Shown here: positions 32,960 to 42,900 of the stretch, in pieces | Layout of the letters: each line of letters begins with the position of its first letter | Numbering within the stretch: the first letter of the stretch is position 1 | Assembly (NCBI RefSeq): GCF_905163445.1 | Contig: NC_053197.1 | Coordinates: 5,084,001 to 5,148,000 of the forward strand | Direction of reading: 5' to 3' | DNA length: 64,000 nt | Source: Pararge aegeria | Taxonomy: Eukaryota; Arthropoda; Insecta; Lepidoptera; Nymphalidae | Made by a program: the position numbers and the translations under genes | Notes under the pieces: model-generated | Databases searched by the model: none | The model's input: the letters and a program-made list of their open reading frames with translations, nothing else | Told to the model about the DNA's origin: nothing

Positions 32960-33085
32960 TGATATCTTCATTGCACAAACACATTTTATACAAAGTAAAC
33001 ACATATACAGAAGAAATTTAGAATAGAAAATAGAGCGTGCAAAGGCGGTTTTATCACTAAAGCGATCTCTTCCAGACAACCTTTG
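32960..33085 (-). mobile_element. LINE-3 3' end
   Basis: ATCTTCATTGCACAAACACA, GAGCGTGCAAAGGCGGTTTT ATCACTAAAGCGATCTCTTC CAGACAACC, the reverse of LINE-3. Confidence 0.8.
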
Positions 33086-33359
33086 ACGTTAGGGAAAACG
33101 AAAGAACGGGTTGGTGCAGCAATTTAAGTTTAAAATATATATATACAAAATAATTAAAATAAAGTAAATTATTATAATTAAAATAAATTCTAATACTACA
33201 CACATACACTGTCTGAGTACCTTAAATATATCATGGACATGTGTAGTCAATCATAACACTTAAGTGCTATTTTAAATGGAAACATTTTCCACTAGCTTAA
33301 TTATTGACCTTGGTTTTGAAACAATTTTAATAAACACTAAAAGATTAAGATGGCTGAGA

Positions 33360-33560
33360 TAAAAAGCTACAAAGGCTTTGAAGGACGCACGCCGTCGCGC
33401 CCCTCCAGTAATATTACATGAAGTGGAAGGCTTCGCGTGACTGAGGCACACAGACTCACAAAGCGTGTTCCAACTAGCATCTACTGAAGGCAGCTGAAGG
33501 TTACACAGGCGACATTGTGTCGCTTTGCTGCGTTGCAGTTGCAAGCATACACGTCATATC
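33360..33560. other. GC-richer segment of unknown nature
   Basis: The minus frame 33272-33544 (90 codons) contains several Cys (CRLCNLQLP, CESVCLSH) and no domain I recognise. Could be a repeat or an exon remnant. Confidence 0.25.
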
Positions 33561-33677
33561 TGCACTTTGCCGGCGAGTCTTTTGTGTTCGATCTCATTAT
33601 GTTATTTCATATAACTATTATAGAACTTGTTGTATAATATCACCTTGTTAGTGGGTAATATGGAGATCGATCGTACT

Positions 33678-33887
33678 CAGTAGCGTGCATAGAGGGTATG
33701 CACAGGGTATGGTGTGGTGGTAGGTGGTAGGTGATATTAAATGATGAAAATCTCCAGTACGAGATATAAAAAACATAAGGATAGGCATTGTAAGAGTTAT
33801 AAAAAGCCTACCCTTAAGTACTTTATAACTCGTGCTGGTGATTTTCTTCATTTTATATCATCTGCATACCCTCTATGTACGCCACTG
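33678..33887. mobile_element. hAT-like fold-back MITE, 210 bp
   Basis: CAGTAGCGTGCATAGAGGG at the left and GTACGCCACTG at the right; arms with AAAATCTCCAGTACGAG. Perfect 8-bp duplication ATCGTACT at 33670-33677 and 33888-33895. The left arm has a local GGTGGTAGGTGGTAGGTG expansion. Confidence 0.92.
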
Positions 33888-33895
33888 ATCGTACT

Positions 33896-34075
33896 AACCA
33901 ACTGCCTCTTTGGTCTAGTGGTAAATACATCTGCAGATCTCGAGTTTCAGTTCCCGGGTCACGAAAAGGTTTGGGGGTTTTCTATCAAAACATTCGTAGT
34001 ACCAGCCCCTGTTTAGAAATTGGTTGGGCTGTCGGTTTTGCGCCCCTCTTTATTTCCGGTCATGTTTGAGATCCC
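33896..34075 (+). mobile_element. SINE-D (tRNA-like head GGTCTAGTGGT)
   Basis: CTCTTTGGTCTAGTGGTAAA is an A-box region. CAGTTCCCGGGTC stands where the B box (GGTTCGATTCC) should be, changed. The body GGGTTTTCTATCAAAACATT C, GTACCAGCCCC and GTTTGAGATCCCGTCCCTAC follows. One copy, starting exactly at the MITE's right target duplication. Confidence 0.6.
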
Positions 34076-34117
34076 GTCCCTACGGACTTTGAGAGTGAGG
34101 AAATTGAGAAAGCAAAC

Positions 34118-34176
34118 TATAATTTTTTAATTTGATTTTTTCATACCATATAAAATAATAAAATTAAAAAATTATA
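34118..34176. repeat. AT-rich inverted repeat, 16-bp arms
   Basis: TATAATTTTTTAATTT (34118-34133) is exactly inverted at 34161-34176. Confidence 0.7.
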
Positions 34177-35029
34177 ACGTACCACCCTGTGTCCGTCAAT
34201 TTGAGGTGAAGGTGTTAAGCCTTATTACACCGGCAACCACGCCCTTCAGACCGGAACACAGCATAGCAACAATGGTGCTTAGCGGCAGAAATAAGCATGT
34301 TATAAAAAACTCAAACAATATAAACAACTTGTACGTAGTTGGAAAAACCTCTCTGTAGATTGACCCCAAATCGATTAGGTAAACTGTATTGATCATCTTT
34401 GTTTCTGAACAAAAAATGTTAGGTGTTATGTTTTCAGGCCACGTTTCCCAAGTGTCCTGCTATTCAACCGTCATATTTCCAAAGCCGTATTTATTAGCCG
34501 CATTTAATTTGCAGCCGGAGTTTTTAAAAAACTTGGCCACCAACCACTTGGCAATTGGCTTAGATTGAGCCAAGTTGACTCGACTGCGAGTCCCTGAATA
34601 AAGTATTGGGCGCCATTCAAAGTACTGTAATGGCTCGTGACCTCATTCCGTTTACTGAGGTGGCAGTGCCGTAATTTGTTCGACTCTTTATTAAGTTAGT
34701 AGCTGCGTGGTTCAAATGAATTGACACGTTTTTATTACGAGTAGGTATTGATTGGATATTGTGTTTAGTTCATAATATATGTCGAGCCCCTGACGTAAGT
34801 GTGCACTGTTACTGCACTGTGGGTACCATGGACAGGCGACATTTTTCTCCCGAGAAAAGGACATAATGTTATCTTCTTCCACAGCTTGATCGATTCTCCG
34901 AGCATTGGTATACAAGGGGTAATATTATCTAAATAATATAACGATTCCCAGTTACCATGCTTTGGCAGATTAGACGCGTTTGTTTTATCGATTGTCAAGG
35001 GAAATAATCGGGGGATATTTTAAAATTCG
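34177..35029. other. Nothing recognised
   Basis: No gene or repeat recognised. Confidence 0.45.
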
Positions 35030-35170
35030 AACTCAAAATTAATTTATTTCAAGTAGGCCTAATATAAGCACGTTTGAAACATGTCTATTTGTATTGACTC
35101 TACCACCGGTTCGGAAGGCAAATACTACCGAGAAGAAGCTGGCAAGAAAGACAGTAGTTTCCAAAATCTT
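35030..35170 (-). mobile_element. LINE-1 3' end
   Basis: TTCGAACTCAAAATTAATTT, TCAAGTAGGCCTAATATAAG CACG, TGACTCTACCACCGGTTCGG, CCGAGAAGAAGCTGGCAAGA. Confidence 0.8.
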
Positions 35171-35249
35171 GTTTCTTGTAAGTCGTATATAATTTTTGTT
35201 TCCTGCCTATGCCAGATAAACATGGGCATTTTGGGGATTTATATATATT

Positions 35250-35450
35250 ATTCTCTGATCTCTCTGATTGGACTTCTGTCATGGCTAGTTTACCACCCTA
35301 CAACGGGGTTAGCGACTGATTATAGCTATCCGGTATGATGCCGCGTAGACTAGAAAGATGGGCTATCTTTACCATTTTAGAATGCATTTCATCATAATTT
35401 CACACTGAGATTGTCGTCAAAGCCTAATGTGTAGTAAGAAAGGTTAAAAA
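35250..35450 (+). mobile_element. SINE-C, degenerate
   Basis: TCATGGCTAGTTTACCACCC, ATCCGGTATGATGCCGCGTA, ACACTGAGATTGTCGTCAAA, GCCTAATGTGTAGTA. Confidence 0.7.
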
Positions 35451-35454
35451 TTAA

Positions 35455-35560
35455 TTCATACTAACATTATATACGCGAATCTGTCTGTTCATTTGTTTGT
35501 CACCTATGTTCGGCTCAACAACTGAATCGTTATTGTTGTTATAACAAAGAGATAGCAAAG
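35455..35560 (+). mobile_element. Lep1-like Helitron 5' fragment
   Basis: ATACTAACATTATATACGCG AATCTGTCTGTTC, then the CTCAACAACTGAATCG block. No 3' end. Confidence 0.5.
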
Positions 35561-35989
35561 AGTCAGAGCTAGCATTCTGACTTTTGATTAGGTTAAACAA
35601 TATTATTTTTTTTGTTTTTTGGTAAAGCTGAAAATAGCAAACGAATTCGTGGTTTCGGTTTATATTATATTCAGTTGACTTTTACTATACATAACTTCAA
35701 CACTTTGTAATTATAAGTATAAGTTCTTATTGCTACAGACAGGCCTCTGTCGTTCGAGATGTAGTCAAGTACTTTGACCCCCCACGATGCTCCAATACGG
35801 GTGGGCGTACATACTACACTACAGTCACAGGCCGTCTCTGTTATAGAAGAGAGGGGTTGCAGAGCATAGACCTACAACGCTGCTCCAATGGCGGTTGGTG
35901 GGCTTTAGCGGCTGTAAACGCAAGTTAGTGATATTAACCGAGACCGAAGGCTAAACGCGTGTCTAAAGTTAATATTGCCAGAATGATTA

Positions 35990-36370
35990 AATTCAAATTC
36001 ATTTATTTCAAGTAGGCCTACTTTATAAGCACTTTTGTTCGGAAAGCAGATTCTACCGAGAAGAGTCGGCAAGAAACTAAGTAGTTGCTCTTTTCCAACA
36101 TCAACATTTACAATCATTTTTTCTATCTTGCGGGAGATACGAGCGAGGCTGGCTGCTTCCAAGGTAGATCCTTGTCATTAAAGAATTCATCAAATTTATA
36201 GTAACCAGCGAGGTTACTATAAATTTGTTCTAATACAGCGGTATTAGATGTGTTTTTACACATTTTTTAAATTTACGAGTTTAATTGTTGAATTACCTTA
36301 GGAGTCATGTTATAAAAGCGGATACTCAACCCCACTAAGGAGTTCTGCACCTTTCGCAGACGATATACAG
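35990..36370 (-). mobile_element. LINE-1 3' end with coding remnant
   Basis: 3' UTR at 35990-36180, then reversed coding sequence up to GAACTCCTTAGTGGGGTTGA and CTGCGAAAGGTGCAGAACTC, matching 37420-37460. The fragment holds an inverted duplication at 36191-36227, so the frame is destroyed. Confidence 0.8.
36191..36227. repeat. Palindrome inside LINE-1, 16-bp arms
   Basis: CAAATTTATAGTAACC (36191-36206), loop AGCGA, exact inverse (36212-36227). The right arm corresponds to the LINE-1 GAGGTTATTATACAA region; the left arm is extra. Confidence 0.85.
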
Positions 36371-36459
36371 ATATCACTAATTAATGCCCGTTTCTGGTAA
36401 GTCAATTGTTTTACGCCGACATCGCCGAACGTTCACTTTTAGAAGTGAAGAAATGCGTT

Positions 36460-36660
36460 TTTAATTTTAACAATTAATTACACTTGCTTTAACGGTGAAG
36501 GAAAACATCATGAGGAAACTGTATGCATGAGAGTTCTTCATAATATTCTCAAGCGCGTGTGAAGTTCACCAATCCGCACTAGGCCAGCGTGATGGACTAA
36601 GGCCGAAACCCTTCTCATTCTGAGCGGTGACCCGTGCCGTGTAGTGGTCCGTTAAAGGTT
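36460..36660 (+). mobile_element. SINE-A, 5'-truncated
   Basis: CACTTGCTTTAACGGTGAAG GAAAACATCATGAGGAAAC, CCAATCCGCACTAGGCCAGC, CCGAAACCCTTCTCATTCTG, GACCCGTGCCGTGTAGTGG. Tail replaced by T-rich sequence. Confidence 0.85.
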
Positions 36661-36689
36661 TTTTTTTATTATTATTAGCTTTTTATTAG

Positions 36690-37015
36690 CTTCACTTGTA
36701 TGTATGTTTGTATGTTTGTAACCGACTTCTTTGGGCGCGATTTTGACCCACTTTGAACGATCAGATTCGATTCAAACTTTGTAGACATATCGAGGATGAC
36801 AATACACTAATCTGAGTAATATCTTAAAAAGCACCCCACGCTTTTTTATAAATATTTTTTTATTTTATTTACTCTATTATTAATTTATATTTATTGAAAT
36901 TTGTATTTATTTAAATTTATTAAAATTTATTTTCTATTTTTTAGTTCGGTTTTCTATAAAAAGCGTGTTTTTTAGTTTTTTTTTAATTATTATGATGATG
37001 GTGATGATGATGATT
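36690..37015 (+). repeat. Dispersed repeat (GTTTGTAACCGACTTCTTTGG)
   Basis: TGTATGTTTGTATGTTTGTA, ACCGACTTCTTTGGGCGCG, TTTTGACCCACTTTGAACG, later AGTTCGGTTTTCTATAAAAA GCGTG and GATGATGGTGATGATGATG. I know this as a dispersed lepidopteran repeat; class unresolved. Confidence 0.5.
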
Positions 37016-37389
37016 GAAGTGGATTATATCAGATACATGTACGTTCTTCTGTGCGTTCGTCAGAGCCCTTTAACTTTTGAATGTAGTAATTAATTTAAAT
37101 CCTCAAAAATATGTAAATTTGTGACCCGAACCCGAAAATTATATTAAAACTAATAAAAAACTTTTTGAGGAGAGCGTTCATACAAGCAAATCTGGGTCGA
37201 CTGGGGTGTCGTTGGAGGCTTTCAGAGGCCCTATTGTTGTCCTGGGGTCCCTATCTCAAAACTGGCTTTAACTTTTGTATAATTTCTCTAATATAATGTA
37301 CCTACTTAAAGAATAAATGTAAAAGTACAAAAATACCTGAATTCTTTATAAATCTCTAGAAATAAATAACAATTAAGAATCTTACTTTG

Positions 37390-37850
37390 AAGTGGACACA
37401 GGTATTTCTATCGTCCGCGAAAGGTGCAGAAGTCATTTTTTGGGATTGAGTATACGCTTTTATAATATGATTCCTAAGGTAATTTTGGACCTACCAATGC
37501 ATAAGTTTAAAGAATGTGTTAAAACACATTTATTACAGCGAGGTTATTATACAATTGATGAGTTTCTTAATGACAAGGTTGCTTGGAAGCATCCGCCTCC
37601 GCTTTCATCTCTCACAAGATAGAAAAATGAATGTTAAAATGTAAAATGTAAATTTTTGATGTTGGAAAAGAGCAACTGCTGAGTTTCTTGCCGGCTTCTT
37701 CTCGGTAGAATCTGCCTTCCGAACCGGTGGTAGAGTACACACGGACAGACTTGACGTTTCAAAAGTGCTAGTATTAGGCCTACTTGAAATAAATGAATTT
37801 TGAATATTTGAATTTTGAAAATTTTGAATTTTGAATTTTGAATTTCTAGT
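37390..37850 (+). mobile_element. LINE-1 3' end with C-terminal coding piece
   Basis: Frame 37392-37622 (76 codons) encodes FYNMIPKVILDLPMHKFKEC, then LLQRGYYTIDEFLNDKVAW and a stop. This is the C-terminal tail of a non-LTR ORF2; the reverse transcriptase domain is absent. The 3' UTR follows, TTGGAAAAGAGCAACTGCTG, CCTTCCGAACCGGTGGTAGA, and ends in ATTTTGAA repeats to about 37850. Severely 5'-truncated, inactive. Confidence 0.85.
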
Positions 37851-39194
37851 GTGGGGTTATTCAAATAATATTATCATTGCTTGAGCGACACCATCCCTTT
37901 TGGAATCGTTTCGAAATACCCGTTTTCGAAATTCGGGTCTGTCTGTCCATTTCTTTACTAAGGAGGACCTTACCTTAACCTTTTGGAGCGACTCAACCTA
38001 TTTTTTCGGACTTTGGCAGCGAATGACATAAACTACTTGTTATAAATCTACCCTTAAAAGAGTGCAATGATGGAAGTTAATACATGATATACATAGTAAG
38101 TGGTTAAAATAAGATTCTTATAAAGAAATTTGAAAAGAAATTAAAAAGTACAGATTAATAAACAAAACTTTACTATAGCTAATATACAAGTACGAAGTAA
38201 CTTCCATACGTAAATAACGTATAAATTCCAATAAAACAGGTCCTTTATCGGCTCGGAATATTCTAAGCAGTCCACTCGGCATTTCTCCTGAAAAGGGCGT
38301 AGAGTCGATAACGAGCTGTCCAGACTCGCTCCTGTCTAAACTTAGACATTTAGACCAGACCATTCCCACGCATCGTTGGCTTTGGACAGGTACGAGTTAA
38401 TCCAGGCAGCTTTGGCTACACGTACCGGACTGCATAAGATAGCGATGCGGCTATATAAAATGTTTCGTCGTGCAAAATAACTCTCTAGTTTAAGGGACAT
38501 TTAACCGATAGTTATTTTATACTTACCTTTTTGTTTTTATTTTCAATTCTTAGCTTAAGTTATTTAGGTATATACTATATAAAAACTAAACAAATAAAAA
38601 TTATACGGGTTAGGTTCGGTTAGGTTTTATAGGGTATCTTGGATGGAAGATATTTCTCACGAAAGAGTTTCCGTGGCTTCGTCATAAGGTGGTGAGTACG
38701 AACACCATGGGGTTCACCCATGAGGGTGTGTGAAAAAATAGGTATTTTGCGCAGCGTTTAAAACATACAGAAACCGTATACACGACCAATATTGAAGCAA
38801 CAAAAACCACTCTACTTAAGTAGTATTTCCTGTGCATTCCATTTAGCAGTTGACAGTGATTATTTTACCTCTAATGTTCTAAACGTTTACCAGTAGCATC
38901 ATTTCGCGGGTGTGCAATGAGATGTACGCGGTGAGTTCCCAATGCTTTTGGACGCAATAATGGACATGCAATAATAGCTGAATCAGGGTTCTGTATGTTC
39001 TTAATTCTGTGGTATTTAATATACAATCCATAAAAAAATGCAATGTATTTCTCAATATGCAAAAATGCGTGTGCAACTGCATAGATCGATTAATTTCCAG
39101 ACAGGTCGTTCCCAAAGTAGTGAAATGGTAATTCGGAGTAAACGGAAAGTTAGAAGACTAGCGTAAGAGATCTTAAATATTCTTGCCCCATTCT
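37851..39194. other. Nothing recognised
   Basis: No gene or repeat family recognised. TTAGGTTCGGTTAGG at 38609-38623 is a two-unit telomere-like motif. Confidence 0.4.
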
Positions 39195-39285
39195 AGACGG
39201 GACACGACCGTGTCATTCGGAAATCAAGAGAAAACCCCAACCAATGGACGCCAATCGGTGGATATAATGATGATGAGGCTGTTGT
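39195..39285 (+). mobile_element. RTE-clade LINE tail
   Basis: ACCAATGGACGCCAATCGGT GGATATAATGATGATGAGG matches the end of the RTE copy at 50815-50850. Confidence 0.6.
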
Positions 39286-39461
39286 AATCAACTTAAGCTA
39301 CGCAACTGTCACTGATCATCTATTGACAGTCTACAAAACCTGTGTTAAACTGTAATTGCCGTGAAAAAAAAGTATTGAAACATCCTCCAATCACATACGT
39401 AGCTCTATATTGATCAAAGCGTACCTAATGAAGGAGCTTCGCCGTGAATCTCTTTCATATT

Positions 39462-39600
39462 TTTCCGCTCGCATGCGGGTAGCCTGCAAAGAGCAATGCT
39501 AATGGGTCGATGAGTGCTCAGCGGAGTATGGGCTTACTAATGTCGCAATCAAAGGTCTTATGCCTTAATATGTCGTATCCTCACTATCTGTATACCCTTT
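39462..39600. repeat. Direct repeat, copy 1 (partner at 40512)
   Basis: CCGCTCGCATGCGGGTAGCC, AAAGAGCAATGCTAATGGGT CGATGAGTGCTCAGCGGAGT ATG, CAATCAAAGGTCTT. Confidence 0.7.
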
Positions 39601-39915
39601 GTATGGGAATTGCACGGCTACAAACGCTAAGTAGTTTTCAATTATGGAGTTTTTATTGTGCGTTTGCGGAACCAGTTTATAGCTCAGGATGCTCACTTGA
39701 GCTTTGTGCACCAATTTGCTTTTAACTGCTTTGCTTTTAACCAATGCTTTTACTTTTCAATTTTACTGATTAATTTTTTAAGCGGTTACCGATAGGTACA
39801 GAATGATAAGAGAATTTTTATGTTATATTCGCTTTGTTTTTTATTCATACGTGCTGGCCATAGAACATTCATAACAACTTATTAGTGTTTTTACCTACAC
39901 ATGGAATAATCAATT

Positions 39916-40105
39916 TTTATAAATTTAAAATGCATATAAAAATTTTCGGAACCGACAGGATTTGAACCTGTGACCGTCTAGCACTCGCGGCGTGAGCGCT
40001 TTCTCCAATTAAGCTACGGCTCTCCTACCGTCGATGCCGAAATTAGTATATGCCATCAGTCTTATAGCGACTGTAGCGTTTTTATATGCATTTTAAATGT
40101 ATAAA
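39916..40105. repeat. Inverted repeat enclosing a tRNA-like sequence
   Basis: The 27-bp arms at 39916-39942 and 40079-40105 (core ATTTAAAATGCATATAAAAA) match at 26 positions. The 136-bp spacer is almost filled by the tRNA-like sequence. Either a fold-back element or a hairpin-flanked retrogene. Confidence 0.7.
39948..40022 (-). tRNA. tRNA-like sequence, probably pseudogene or repeat head
   Basis: On the minus strand: acceptor GAGCCGT pairs with TCGGTTC (six of seven). D arm with GCTTAATTGGAGAAAGC. Anticodon stem GCGCTC/GAGTGC with loop ACGCCGC; the anticodon position would be GCC (Gly). The T arm ACAGG-TTCAAAT-CCTGT is perfect. Against a working tRNA: position 33 is C not U, the variable region is about 10 nt, and there is an acceptor mismatch. 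It carries usable A and B boxes, so it could head a SINE. Confidence 0.5.
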
Positions 40106-40165
40106 AACCGATAACGGGCCCACTAAAGGGCGCGGGTCTTGTCCCACAGTGAGCATAGGTTAAAA
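40095..40165 (-). mobile_element. SINE-A tail fragment
   Basis: ACCGATAACGGGCCCACTAA AGGGCGCGGGTCTTG, then GAGCATAGGTTAAAAAGCC, directly before SINE-B. Confidence 0.6.
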
Positions 40166-40171
40166 AGCCAT

Positions 40172-40403
40172 AGACAATATACACATCGTCATCCAGCCCC
40201 AAAGTAAGTGTAGCTTGTGTTATGGGTACGAAGATGACTAATGAATAATATACATAAATACTTATAATATACAGATAAACACCCAGACACTGAAAACCAT
40301 TCATGTTCATCACACAAACTTTTTCCAGTTGTGGGAATCGAACCCACAGCCTTGGACTCAGAAAGCAGTGTTACACTAGCACAGCGTACTACGCCAATCA
40401 ATA
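40172..40403 (-). mobile_element. SINE-B, near full length
   Basis: Reversed: CACATCGTCATCCAGCCCCA AAG, AATAATATACATAAATACTT, CACCCAGACACTGAAAA, B box GGGAATCGAACCC, AGAAAGCAGTGTTACACTAG. Confidence 0.85.
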
Positions 40404-40511
40404 TGAGCTCGATATAAAGCAGTTATTTCAAATTCCTGCCAACTGTCTCTTATAGAGATTTTAATTTTATTTATTTGTAAAGATTTCATAATAATACCTA
40501 TAGATTTATAT

Positions 40512-40650
40512 TTTACCGCTTGCGTGCGTGTAGTCGGAAAAGAGCAATGGGCTAATGGGTCGATGAGTGCTCAGTGGACTATGAGCGTCGATGGGTGCGT
40601 GGGTGGCTAATGGAAAGGGTATCTGACATCAGCAAAGGTCTTTCTACACC
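40512..40650. repeat. Direct repeat, copy 2 (partner at 39462)
   Basis: CCGCTTGCGTGCGTGTAGTC, AAAGAGCAATGGGCTAATGG GTCGATGAGTGCTCAGTGGA, CAGCAAAGGTCTTTC. Same orientation as copy 1. Confidence 0.7.
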
Positions 40651-41469
40651 CTCCGATTCGATAACGTTCAATAAATTCTATCGTTAGTCTATCGGTTCGG
40701 TAAAATTAATGATTTTTAATAAACTTCAGAAGGACGATGTCGTCAACTTGGCTATAATATTTCGTCGATGTTCACGCTAATATTTATGTTAGGTTGGTCG
40801 TATAAAAAGTAGGTATTTTTAACCAAAACTATACACTAAACGCGTGAATAATGCTATAGGTATAGGCCAGAAAGTGGACTCCATAGTAAATAGAATCTGA
40901 AGAATACTGCAACGAAAAATAATGAATGTATGAACACACTTCTTCCCAAAGAAAAAAGTCCAATGTTCACCAAAGAAAAAAGTAACAGTGAATAACCATT
41001 TAAAGCTATTTTATGTGTTATGATTCAGACTACAAAGCATATCGTTCTTTTTGCTTGATTGAATGAAGGCATGAAATATCGATAGCTCATCGTGCATTAT
41101 CAATATTCCTAGGCCCATTCAGAACCACTGACCGTGATGCCATTGCGAAGGAACATTAGAGAGCTGCTATCAAAAGGGACCTATTACCTTCTCTGTATCT
41201 TGAATTGACGCCTATCGACGTCAGTCGAACAATATGAGTATGTGAGCCAACCAAGTGTCAACATTTACCATACAACCTACATTGTATATTAAACCTTATA
41301 CTTGCCTAAAAGAGAGTCCATTTTGGCTTGAAGGCTATTTATTAGACTGTATAGGCGAAACTACTCACATAAGAGAGTCATTGGAAGCGCTTTGTTCTGC
41401 ACATCAATACGTAATGAAGCTTCTATCTGTAGGAAGTACTAGTAAACTGTTATTCTTGTAAATGATTAA
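40651..41469. other. Nothing recognised
   Basis: No gene or repeat recognised. Confidence 0.45.
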
Positions 41470-41830
41470 AATATTTTGTAGAAGAAGACCAAAGAAAAAC
41501 TGGATGGATTGTGTGGTAGATATAATGTGTTTAAAGTGAATGGATATACAGTTAAAGCTGCAGAAATAGAGAACAAGAATATGTACAGTTCAATGAAGTA
41601 GACTAAACCAAGATAAGATCAATATCGGTATAAGCCATGTTAAATTTCGTAGAGGAAGTACATATAGGAGATGTATGAATTGATTGAAAGAAGATATAGA
41701 AGTAAAAGCAGTAATGAGTTGACAGTTGATAGAAGTGAGTGAAAGAGAAAGTAATTTAATGTTGACAGAGCCATCACATGGAGCGGGATTAGAGTAGAGA
41801 ATTCAAGTTAAGTAGACTAGCTAGAGTTTA
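41470..41830 (+). mobile_element. LINE C-terminal remnants, two diverged pieces
   Basis: GTAGAAGAAGACCAAAGAAA AACTGGATGGATTGTGTG encodes RRRPKKNWMDCV, a C-terminal block common in (R)GRPKKTWMD non-LTR proteins. A second, more decayed piece starts near 41650 (CGTAGAGGAAGTACATATAG G) and ends with ACAGAGCCATCACATGGAGC. Many stops; purine-rich. Confidence 0.55.
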
Positions 41831-42383
41831 GGTTGTTTAATGTAAACGGTCAAGGTGATGGTCATATTGTATTTAGCAGAAAGAAGGGAGACGAAAGAAT
41901 ACATTGATGGATAGGTTGTAGTGATGACTGATAAAAGAGAGGCAGAAGATAATTTGAGTTAACCCCATAGGACAAGAAGAAAATGGTCAACTTAGTGAAA
42001 TATCTAAACAGATATTTCTGTACATGTCTGTATTAAAGTTACAAAAATGTGGGATAGCCTGAGATGCGCTTTAAAAACGCCCCTTCTATTTAGATTTATC
42101 TACCGTATTTTGTAGTTTTGCCTTACAAGCACCTTGCAAGTATCCTTCACGGCTATAAAGTTTTATAGGCGGGTTCGTCGGTTTGTCAAAGTTAGTTTTA
42201 TGCGCGCTATGTGAACAAGTAATAAATAACCTTAGGAGATGGCGCCGCGCAACAAAGTTATGAAAAACTCGTAAATAAAGCCATGCAGTCATAAAAACGA
42301 CGGTCAATTGTCATGTGCATTATGAAATTGTAAGTAGGAGGTTTCGAGGGAATTAGGTTTCTTCTAGGTCATCAGCATAATTA
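41831..42383. other. Nothing recognised
   Basis: No gene or repeat recognised. Confidence 0.45.
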
Positions 42384-42424
42384 CAGGGAAATCCAAAATT
42401 GTGTATCCATCTTGGATTTCCCTG
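42384..42424. repeat. Palindrome with 13-bp arms
   Basis: CAGGGAAATCCAA (42384-42396) is inverted at 42412-42424. Confidence 0.8.
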
Positions 42425-42569
42425 TTTGATCGAGATTCCTGAAATGCCACAGCTTTAAAGGTTCGCATGCTGACTTTTCTCTGGACTGATAGATTCGCAT
42501 CCTAGTTTTTTGTCAGGGACTTGTAACGATTTATGTTTATTAACGATAGACTTGACGACAATCATGCTC

Positions 42570-42900
42570 GTTAGAAAGCATTGATGTGGTCTAGGTTGAA
42601 GCACACTTACCTAGAAAAAGCTTATTTACTCTTGCCTTGAAGATACTCAAGTTATACGTATCAGAAACGTGGATACAAAAAGGTTCGTGTGTGTTGAGGA
42701 ACTATCAACCACGTAAGGATGCCACCGCTCACGGAGTCTCGCTGTTCTGCGGCAGAACGGGGACGGAGGAACAAGATTGTGAAGTTCCTGGGCCATCTCA
42801 CCGAAGTCTATCCGGTAAAAACCGATAAACAGGCTAGATTGCGCGTAAACTTCTGCAAAGTCCATCTGGCAGTACAATAAAAAGAGAAAGGGCTCTGCCA
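42570..42900 (-). mobile_element. LINE-4 C-terminal remnant
   Basis: The minus frame reads QELHNLVPPSPFCRRTARLR, then HPYVVDSSSTHTNLFVSTFL, a typical C-terminal motif of lepidopteran LINEs. In another frame just downstream comes TYNLSIFKARVNKLFLGK and a stop, as in the LINE-4 copy at 59160. The link between the two (AKMWNAL region) is missing and the frame is shifted. Confidence 0.7.

Noticed and set aside
33272..33544. 90-codon Cys-containing minus frame as a zinc finger
   Set aside because: The Cys spacing does not fit a repeated C2H2 or similar finger and no His partners are placed properly.
38609..38623. Interstitial telomere
   Set aside because: Only two TTAGG-type units with an interruption; expected by chance in this composition.
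39948..40022. Functional tRNA-Gly(GCC)
   Set aside because: C at position 33, an over-long variable region and an acceptor mismatch; listed only as tRNA-like.
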